Virus record (IMG/VR): IMGVR_UViG_3300020596_000014
Coordinates: 1 to 64,000 of that record
Direction: 5' to 3' (one strand)
DNA length: 64,000 nt
DNA from: a virus
The position numbers and the translations under genes were made by a program. The notes beneath the pieces are model-generated. The model was not told the DNA's origin, ran no database searches, and saw only the letters and a list, made by a program, of their open reading frames with translations. Below, piece by piece: positions 58,820-64,000 of the stretch. Every line of letters starts with the position of its first letter. The stretch's first letter is position 1.

Positions 58820-59221
58820 ATGAGCGAAAGCAAGGATTGGGTCATGATTCTGATCAAGAACTGCGTCGACAGTCACTACAAAAACACATTGGGTGTGGAC
58901 AAGCAGCAGGAACTGGCGCAGTTAACGGCTGACGTGTCTGTCGCCGTGAAAGAACTGCTACCTGTCACATTCACGCACGTCGAGACTGTCACGTCGTCTG
59001 AGTTCCAGTACGCTAACGCGCGGGTGTTCGTGAACACCTACGCGGTCTCCGTGACCACCTCAGACTCGCGTGCAAAGAAGGTCGTGGACTTAGCAGAGCA
59101 AGTCGTGCGCATCGCGATGGCAAAAGGCGGCACGCGCTTCTTCCCGTACGTGCTGCTGACGCCGGTCGCCGAGTCGTCGTCTGACCGTGAGTGGTACCAT
59201 ACTAGGTTTGCGACGTCGTGA
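58820..59221 (+). CDS. Hypothetical protein
   Basis: The protein has 133 residues. It alternates helix and strand (DWVMILIKNCVDSHYKNTLG, FQYANARVFVNTYAVSVTTS, RFFPYVLLTPVAESSSDREW). The stop overlaps the next start (GTGA). Unknown family. Confidence 0.58.
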   Translation: MSESKDWVMILIKNCVDSHYKNTLGVDKQQELAQLTADVSVAVKELLPVTFTHVETVTSSEFQYANARVFVNTYAVSVTTSDSRAKKVVDLAEQVVRIAMAKGGTRFFPYVLLTPVAESSSDREWYHTRFATS

Positions 59222-59532
59222 GAAAGACCAAACTACAGCAACTTCGCATGTCGAAGCGGGAGAACAAGATCTTCTCGTGCCCGGTCTCCAAGCTCAGCGA
59301 ACACGTCGAGGAGCTTAATATGTTGTTCGCCGATGGGTGGCTAGCGGAAGACACAATGGTCACGCACGATCAGTATGTCGTCCTTCTAAAGAAGGAACAT
59401 GAGGGTAAGAAAGTGTTCTACGTTGACGTGACCGGGCTTGCGCAGGATAAAATCAACGAATACATGCTGCGCGTCAAGGAGCTGGTATCCAACCCGGACC
59501 CGGACAGCGATTTCTTCATCCCGTGCAGGTGA
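59218..59532 (+). CDS. Hypothetical protein
   Basis: The protein has 104 residues from a GTG overlapping the previous stop. A helical, charged start (KTKLQQLRMSKRENKIFSCP) is followed by mixed strands (QYVVLLKKEHEGKKVFYVDV, VKELVSNPDPDSDFFIPCR). Unknown family. Confidence 0.55.
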   Translation: MRKTKLQQLRMSKRENKIFSCPVSKLSEHVEELNMLFADGWLAEDTMVTHDQYVVLLKKEHEGKKVFYVDVTGLAQDKINEYMLRVKELVSNPDPDSDFFIPCR

Positions 59533-59551
59533 GAGACCTAGATTACCGCGC

Positions 59552-59905
59552 ATGAACCTCGACGACCTGGTGGGCGAGACTGTGGACTTCTACGGCGTGG
59601 ACTGCAACGTCTTCTGTGTGCAGACCGAAGACGGCGAGCGCCTCGCGTTCGAAGCCGTTGAGGATGAGAGCGACGGCTACCGCTCAATGCTCGAGGAGGT
59701 GAAACAGGCCCCGCTAGATGGCAACATCTTCTTCGACGCGCCGCTCGCGAGAGTGACGATTAGCGAGGTCAGCGAACCAGGCGGGTTCTCGGGTTACGAG
59801 CTCATGAGCGACGACGGCCACGTGTGGCTGCGCGTTGGCACAAGAAATCACGACGACTGGTACCCGTGCTTCACGTTCAGCTACGATCCGCCGAGAGACT
59901 CGTGA
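59552..59905 (+). CDS. Acidic beta-rich hypothetical protein
   Basis: The protein has 117 residues from the ATG at 59552, after the preceding stop; a longer frame overlaps that gene. It is acidic and beta-rich (DFYGVDCNVFCVQTEDGERL, YELMSDDGHVWLRVGTRNHD, CFTFSYDPPRDS). It looks like a small binding domain. No family is recognised. The stop overlaps the next GTG. Confidence 0.58.
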   Translation: MNLDDLVGETVDFYGVDCNVFCVQTEDGERLAFEAVEDESDGYRSMLEEVKQAPLDGNIFFDAPLARVTISEVSEPGGFSGYELMSDDGHVWLRVGTRNHDDWYPCFTFSYDPPRDS

Positions 59906-60114
59906 CGAACGCGTATCTGCTGCTGGCGCTCGTCGAGTTGCCGTCGGCGAACTCAACGGTGAAGCTGGAGATCAGTCGCACGTACTATGAACTCGAAGAC
60001 TTCTGTTCTCGCAAAAGTGTTCGAGTCAACGACTCTCAAGTCTTTACGGTCACGCAGGCGGAGCTTGACGCCGCGCAGGTAAGCTCCGAGTCGTACAGCA
60101 AGTACGTGGTCTAA
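59902..60114 (+). CDS. Small hypothetical protein
   Basis: The protein has 70 residues from a GTG that overlaps the previous stop. Strand-rich start (AYLLLALVELPSANSTVKLE) and a short tail with QVFTVTQAELDAAQ. Unknown family. Confidence 0.5.
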   Translation: MTNAYLLLALVELPSANSTVKLEISRTYYELEDFCSRKSVRVNDSQVFTVTQAELDAAQVSSESYSKYVV

Positions 60115-60151
60115 TAGTTCGCTGGTTGTGGTGGAAGCCTAATTACATCAT

Positions 60152-60700
60152 GTGCGCATCCTCAAGAAGCCATTAGCGCCGTCAGGCGATCTCTGGTTCC
60201 AACACAAGAGCCCGCACGGACCGTTCAACAGACTTGAGTCGCAGACGTACGAGACGCTGATCGATCAGCGCTCGGAGGACATGGACCCTGAGAACGCCGT
60301 TTACTACGTCGAAGAACGTGAAGAACACGAGATGCTTTACCACGAGCTGCTCGGCAGCGACGCGAGTCATAGCTTCACATATGCTACCATCGTAGGCTTT
60401 GAACTTATGGAGTCACCTGAGGATTACCCGGGCAACACACATTACTTTAAGCTGACAATACAACAGCTCAATGAATGTGTATTTGAACTCATTGCGGGAA
60501 AAGATCACGCGTTGGACGTTGAACCGTCTGTTGGTATGAAAGGTTTGCTAGCGTGCACCACAGCCTGGTCGGCTCATTCCGAAGAGTACGAGCCGTACCA
60601 GGACGATGTTGTGGGAGGAACAATTGACCCGCGCATCGAAGTCATCATCCCGTTTACAGTGGGGGTGCTAGCTGTGTACCCTGAGAAAGAGCTCCGCTAG
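60152..60700 (+). CDS. Acidic hypothetical protein
   Basis: The protein has 182 residues from a GTG. It is acidic with mixed helix and strand (ENAVYYVEEREEHEMLYHEL, YFKLTIQQLNECVFELIAGK, DPRIEVIIPFTVGVLAVYPE). No family is recognised. It converges on a minus-strand gene across 55 nt. Confidence 0.58.
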   Translation: MRILKKPLAPSGDLWFQHKSPHGPFNRLESQTYETLIDQRSEDMDPENAVYYVEEREEHEMLYHELLGSDASHSFTYATIVGFELMESPEDYPGNTHYFKLTIQQLNECVFELIAGKDHALDVEPSVGMKGLLACTTAWSAHSEEYEPYQDDVVGGTIDPRIEVIIPFTVGVLAVYPEKELR

Positions 60701-60709
60701 TCGTTGACA

Positions 60710-60721
60710 GTCATATATGAC
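60710..60721. repeat. Perfect 12-bp palindrome in a convergent gap
   Basis: GTCATATATGAC lies in the 55-nt gap between two converging genes. It could be a binding site for a dimeric protein or part of a weak bidirectional terminator; there is no U-run. Confidence 0.5.
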
Positions 60722-60755
60722 CGCTAGCGAGTAGCCTCGATGCGTGCCGCTCGAC

Positions 60756-61094
60756 TCAGAGCGGGTCGCCCTCGCGTGCCGCTTCCTCGTCCCATACCTC
60801 CAAGAGGATCTCGTCAAACCTATCGCGGTATTGCATTTCTAGTTCCCCGGCCCGTTCGAGGCGATCCATCGCGTCGTCCATAATCTTGTCGGGCATATCA
60901 TCAGGATCCGGGTATCTGTCGGTGAGCGCTGCTACCTGCGCGTCCCAATCGTGGTTGAGCAATTGTGAGTCAGGCTGTTCCTTCAGCCAAGCGCGCGCCC
61001 GCCTTCTAGCCTCGATATACGAGGGACAAAAGAAATGTCCTGCGTCTGACTGATCGGTCCCCTCGATACGGTTGCAGCCACGTTCACGCGTCAT
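60756..61094 (-). CDS. Acidic helical hypothetical protein
   Basis: The protein has 112 residues. It begins with a possible Cys pair (GCNRIEG, HFFCPSYIEARRRARAWL) and continues as charged helix (MDDAMDRLERAGELEMQYRD, ILLEVWDEEAAREGDPL). It is coupled by ATGA to the gene upstream. Unknown family. Confidence 0.55.
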   Translation of the reverse strand: MTRERGCNRIEGTDQSDAGHFFCPSYIEARRRARAWLKEQPDSQLLNHDWDAQVAALTDRYPDPDDMPDKIMDDAMDRLERAGELEMQYRDRFDEILLEVWDEEAAREGDPL

Positions 61095-61792
61095 CGCTTC
61101 GTACTTCTAGAGAGCGAACGCTTCTTCGTTGTCGGAGGCGATGACCTTCGGGCTACCCAGGTATCCACGCGAGACTGTTCCGCTGCTTTTTCATGTGTCA
61201 CAGCGTCTGTTGCGGCTTTTTTCTGCGCGGCTTCTGCCGCCTCCACCGCGATCTGCAATGCCGGGGTGATGACGTTAATGATCTCTGCCCACCACGGACC
61301 ATCCTCAAAGTGCCACGGAGCGTTCATGTAGACCTGCTTCCAGTGACGGGGCTCGTCACAATTACTATTGGGATACCCTCCAACAGGTACCGGGCCGCCA
61401 AGAACGACATGTATCTCGCCGCCAATCGTTAGATTGCCAGGATCATCGTGATACGGGACATAGGCAATATCTCGGTGCTCCCCTAGAACTATAGCCGTCG
61501 CGCGATAGCCAATGTTGATGCGCTCTCCAACTCTGCCATCGGCTCGATACAGCCGAGCCATGAGAGTGCACAGGGCATTACCCGGTGCGCGTTGCAGCTC
61601 TCCGTCCGCGTAGGCTTTCACTAGCGCAGCTTGGCTCGCCAGCCACTCCGCGCTAGGGACATAGATCGGTTCCGGATGCGCCAAGGCGTACGCGCGATTC
61701 TTTGCGATTGCTTTTTTCCATCGTTCACTACATGCCATCTGATTCGTCCTCAGTGTTGATTCGTCAACGCCTTTAGGAGCTAAGAGCAACAT
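61091..61792 (-). CDS. Hypothetical protein
   Basis: The protein has 233 residues; an internal start (MACSERWKKAIAK) at 61738 is also possible. The middle has ALCTLMARLYRADGRVGERI and VLGEHRDIAYVPYHDDPGNL, TIGGEIHVVLGGPVPVGG. The C-terminus is Ala-rich helix ending in a basic Ser/Arg tail (TTKKRSLSRSTKR). No family is recognised. It is divergent from the homing endonuclease. Confidence 0.55.
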   Translation of the reverse strand: MLLLAPKGVDESTLRTNQMACSERWKKAIAKNRAYALAHPEPIYVPSAEWLASQAALVKAYADGELQRAPGNALCTLMARLYRADGRVGERINIGYRATAIVLGEHRDIAYVPYHDDPGNLTIGGEIHVVLGGPVPVGGYPNSNCDEPRHWKQVYMNAPWHFEDGPWWAEIINVITPALQIAVEAAEAAQKKAATDAVTHEKAAEQSRVDTWVARRSSPPTTKKRSLSRSTKR

Positions 61793-61801
61793 GCCCCGTT
61801 T

Positions 61802-61817
61802 CCACGCGCTAGCGTGG
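61802..61817. repeat. Short inverted repeat
   Basis: CCACGC-GCTA-GCGTGG forms a 6-bp stem with a 4-nt loop, just upstream of the minus-strand gene in the divergent gap. It may be an operator or part of the leader of the 61091 gene. Confidence 0.4.
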
Positions 61818-61841
61818 CCTCAACCTCTAGCTGTAAAGCCT

Positions 61842-61873
61842 AGAGTAACACGTCGTCGAGACTGTGTTACTCT
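61842..61873. promoter_or_regulatory. 10-bp hairpin just before the GIY-YIG start
   Basis: AGAGTAACAC (61842-61851) and GTGTTACTCT (61864-61873) are perfectly complementary with a 12-nt loop. The stem ends 6 nt before the GTG at 61880 and leaves no visible Shine-Dalgarno. T4 homing genes such as I-TevI are known to be held back by a hairpin at their ribosome-binding site; a similar control is possible here. TATAAAG follows the stem, close to a T4-like late -10 (TATAAATA). Confidence 0.6.
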
Positions 61874-61879
61874 TATAAA

Positions 61880-62782
61880 GTGACATCTTTCATCATCTAC
61901 CTGATCACATGCACCGTCAACGGCAAAAAGTACGTTGGCCAGTCCGAGGTGCCTCTCGAAGAACGTTGGCAGAAGCATGTTGCAAGCTCGCGTTGCCCCA
62001 CATCGAAGGCTTACAAGAAGATGTCGATCGTTCGAGCGATCGCGAAGCATGGTTCTGAGAACTTCATTAGAGAAGTGATCGAGAAGTGTTCCTCTTACGA
62101 CGCGATGGACGTCGCCGAGATCGACTGGATTGCGAAGCTTGAGCTGACGAACCCGGACGTTGGTTACAACATCGCGAAGGGAGGCAACGCTCCGATGCGC
62201 GGTCGAAAGCACACGGCGGCCTCAAAGGCTCTGATGCGTATGGCGAAGCTCAATCCGACGGACGAGACTCGAGCGTCGTTGAAGGCTGGGCAGGCGAGAG
62301 CTAATGCCGATCCAGAGACAATACAGAGGAAGGTCGAAGCCGCGAAGCGGCGCGGTGTGCACTCGAAGCTTCTGGAAGGTCATGCTCGCTTCTTTGAGAA
62401 CGGTATGCCGGAAGAGACGAAGCAGAAGTTGAGCGTCGCGATGTCAGGTGAGAAGAACGCGAACTACGGGAAGCCGGTACCTGCCGAGCGAAAGAAGAAG
62501 CTTTCGGCTGCCCATCAAGGTAAAATCTTGTCAACTGAACACAAAGCAGCCATTGCTCGCGGAGTCGTCGGGAAGTGTTCGTCGCGCGGTCTCAACCGTC
62601 GCCCTGTGCACGTTTACGAGAACGATGAGCACGTTGCTAGCTACCTCAGGCTAGAGTTCGTAGCTGAAGACATGGGCGTCAGCGTCAAAACGTTGCGAGC
62701 TTGGTTGTGCTCTGGGAAGAAATTCGGCAACCGTCGCTACGTACAAGACGAAAGTACGATCAGCGCATTGCGCTCTAAGTAA
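61880..62782 (+). CDS. GIY-YIG homing endonuclease with NUMOD3 repeats
   Basis: The protein has 300 residues from a GTG. FIIYLITCTVNGKKYVGQSE is the GIY-YIG strand pair; LEERWQKHV holds the catalytic Arg; AIAKHGSENFIREVIEKCSS leads to the catalytic Glu in AMDVAEIDWI. NUMOD3-like DNA-binding repeats follow (GRKHTAASKALMRMA, GEKNANYGKPVPAERKKKLS, GKILSTEHKAAIARG) and a helix-turn-helix end (RLEFVAEDMGVSVKTLRAWL). It appears to be free-standing, beside virion genes, 10 nt upstream of the next start. Confidence 0.88.
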   Translation: MTSFIIYLITCTVNGKKYVGQSEVPLEERWQKHVASSRCPTSKAYKKMSIVRAIAKHGSENFIREVIEKCSSYDAMDVAEIDWIAKLELTNPDVGYNIAKGGNAPMRGRKHTAASKALMRMAKLNPTDETRASLKAGQARANADPETIQRKVEAAKRRGVHSKLLEGHARFFENGMPEETKQKLSVAMSGEKNANYGKPVPAERKKKLSAAHQGKILSTEHKAAIARGVVGKCSSRGLNRRPVHVYENDEHVASYLRLEFVAEDMGVSVKTLRAWLCSGKKFGNRRYVQDESTISALRSK

Positions 62783-62791
62783 AGGATATCA

Positions 62792-63508
62792 ATGGGTTTC
62801 TTGGATTCAAGCACGAACAATATTTTAGTTGACTGCGTTCTAACCGACTCTGGAAGACAATTCCTCGCCCGCAACGACGGGAGCTTCTCTCTCGTCAAGT
62901 TTGCCCTTGGCGACGACGAGGTCGACTACTCGAACATCAAGAAGTACGGTCGCACGGTTGGCAAGGAGCGCATCGAGAAGCTCACGCCAGTGCTCGAGGC
63001 CCTGACCAACCAGTCATACGCGATGAAGTACAAACTTATCAGCGTGTCTAATCCAAACCTCGTCCGACTCCCGCGTCTGACCCTGTCCGGCGACTCTAGC
63101 GTCTCTAGCTCCACCAGCCTTGTCACGCTCGGTCGCACGACTCAGAAGACGTCCGTTGTCTCCATCGAGCAGACGATCCAGGGCGAGTCGACCATCGATG
63201 TTGAGCTGCGCGACCAGGTGTTTCAGGTCGAGATGAGTAATCTATTCCTGCAGATTCTGCAGGGCACGCCGGACGCCGTCGATGGACAGTCGCGCGCGAC
63301 CTATCTGATCCCGCGCTCGTCTAGCGAGAACAGTCAGGGAGGCTCTACCCTGCAGTTCACGCTCGCCGCCAAGTCGATCCCGGATGCACAGTTCACTGTC
63401 TACGGGTCGACTTCTAACAAGAACATCATCTCGACGTACGTACGCGTGACCGGTCTGCAGTCGGGCGCCGTCCTCGAGTACCGTGTTAACATCAACAAGA
63501 GTCTGTGA
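62792..63508 (+). CDS. Virion-type protein sharing N-terminal module with 47609 gene
   Basis: The protein has 238 residues with AAAGGA 6 nt upstream of its ATG. The first 45 residues (MGFLDSSTNNILVDCVLTDS, GRQFLARNDGSFSLVKFALG) parallel the 318-residue protein at 47609. The remainder is Ser/Thr-rich and beta-like (LTLSGDSSVSSSTSLVTLGR, FTVYGSTSNKNIISTYVRVT). It may be a neck or tail component. Two endonuclease insertions flank it, one intact and one dead. Confidence 0.68.
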   Translation: MGFLDSSTNNILVDCVLTDSGRQFLARNDGSFSLVKFALGDDEVDYSNIKKYGRTVGKERIEKLTPVLEALTNQSYAMKYKLISVSNPNLVRLPRLTLSGDSSVSSSTSLVTLGRTTQKTSVVSIEQTIQGESTIDVELRDQVFQVEMSNLFLQILQGTPDAVDGQSRATYLIPRSSSENSQGGSTLQFTLAAKSIPDAQFTVYGSTSNKNIISTYVRVTGLQSGAVLEYRVNINKSL

Positions 63509-63589
63509 CACCATCTCGGTTGCTTTCGACGGCCGGGCGGTGAGACGTGGCCTTTGCTCTTCAAGCCGGGACGTCTAGCTTCTTGCTGT

Positions 63590-63870
63590 GTGATCTACCG
63601 AGTCGACAACAGGGAGGCGGGCTTGACCTACGTCGGGCAGACCGTCCTGCCGCTCGAGGATCGTTGGAAGGCACACCGATGAAACGAAGAAAAGCTAGCA
63701 AACCGGTGAGACAACTCACGTCGCTTGGCGACGTTGTTGCTATCTTCGAGTCGTTGACAGCCGCGGCAAAGGCGAACGGGTACTCGAAAGGTGCCGTATG
63801 TAACAACATTCGGGACTCAGAGCGATGACCGCTCAAGGACGTCAAGTTCGAGCACGTTACTACGTAAGGA
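63590..63870 (+). pseudogene. Remnant of a GIY-YIG homing endonuclease
   Basis: From a GTG at 63590, 30 codons read IYRVDNREAGLTYVGQTVLP then LEDRWKAHR and stop at 63680: the N-terminal GIY-YIG segment with the Arg. At 63679 an ATG (ATGA overlap) opens 49 codons, MKRRKASKPVRQLTSLGDVV then AIFESLTAAAKANGYSKGAV, a NUMOD1-like DNA-binding helix-turn-helix; after its stop the reading DVKFEHV resembles the usual protein end. The part with the catalytic Glu is deleted. It is the decayed relative of the gene at 61880. Confidence 0.75.
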
Positions 63871-63878
63871 ACAAGTAA

Positions 63879-64000
63879 ATGGCAATCTACAAAGAGCTCA
63901 GCTCGGATAACTTAAAAACGGCACGCTCGTTTTTGTCACAGCTCGTTGAAGTCTTGCAGCAAGACATCTCTGGCTCCTCCACACGACGCAAGTATCAGCA
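63879..64000 (+). CDS. Start of a virion-type protein (cut by right edge)
   Basis: Forty codons are visible from the ATG at 63879, preceded by AAGGA. The sequence (MAIYKELSSDNLKTARSFLS, QLVEVLQQDISGSSTRRKYQ) looks like the start of a structural protein and resembles starts I recall from large-phage virion genes. The rest lies outside the window. Confidence 0.6.
   Translation, partial: MAIYKELSSDNLKTARSFLSQLVEVLQQDISGSSTRRKYQ

Noticed and set aside
61820-62212. 130-codon minus-strand open frame
   Set aside because: It lies over the GIY-YIG domain coding sequence on the opposite strand, and the GIY-YIG frame has clear motifs.

Overview
The window is a dense, mostly intergenic-free stretch of a large tailed-phage genome. 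It looks like a T4-related myovirus, probably of jumbo size. The evidence is a gp6-like and a gp25-like baseplate wedge protein, a gp5-like hub/spike protein, a gp55-like late sigma factor, very large virion proteins, a tRNA-like gene, several free-standing homing endonucleases, and the near absence of non-coding DNA. Most neighbouring genes overlap as ATGA, GTGA or TGATG, so they form long operons. Host and taxonomy cannot be read from the sequence.

Layout. (1) 1-5.9 kb, minus strand: baseplate genes (gp6-like, cut by the left edge; gp25; a hydrophobic Pro-rich protein; gp5-like), gp55 and a small membrane protein. (2) 5.8-10.5 kb, minus: two GT4 glycosyltransferases, a homing-type nuclease and a RecB/Cas4-like nuclease with four Fe-S-type cysteines. 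(3) 10.5-12.0 kb, plus: two tandem proteins with head-targeting-like N-termini, the second with a protein-kinase fold. (4) 12.0-16.1 kb, minus: a dual-specificity phosphatase, a Pth2-like protein, small unknowns, an odd tRNA, an NDP-sugar dehydrogenase and an endonuclease fragment. (5) 16.1-40.8 kb, minus: about 24 kb dominated by glycan genes. These are about ten glycosyltransferases, five sugar- or FkbM-type methyltransferases, a GDP-mannose 3,5-epimerase-like enzyme, RmlA/RmlB/RmlD-like enzymes, a Gfo/Idh oxidoreductase, two 2-oxoglutarate dioxygenases, a second Cys-phosphatase, an adenine methyltransferase and several tiny membrane proteins. (6) 41.1-47.4 kb, mostly plus: a divergent GroEL-like chaperonin, an Ala/Pro-rich protein on minus, zinc-ribbon and small proteins, ClpP, an Hc1-like protein and a PIN-PhoH fusion. 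(7) 47.4-56.6 kb, plus: a candidate sigma70 promoter followed by virion proteins of 318, 802, 1244 and 620 residues. (8) 56.6-61.8 kb: small accessory genes. (9) 61.9-64.0 kb, plus: a GIY-YIG homing endonuclease, a virion protein, a dead GIY-YIG gene and the start of another virion protein.

How the genes could work together (inference): gp55 would direct late transcription of the structural genes. The glycan cluster makes at least dTDP- and GDP-linked sugars plus the transferases and methylases to assemble and cap a glycan, either on the virion or on the host surface. Five proteins share a short amphipathic leader ending in a [LIV]xE-type site like that of T4 head-packaged proteins, so some, including the kinase-like one, may be packaged and injected. 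Selfish endonucleases are present in every state from intact to remnant.

Starts were often moved inward from the longest open frame where an ATG, GTG or TTG overlaps the upstream stop codon. All function calls rest on motif recognition by eye.
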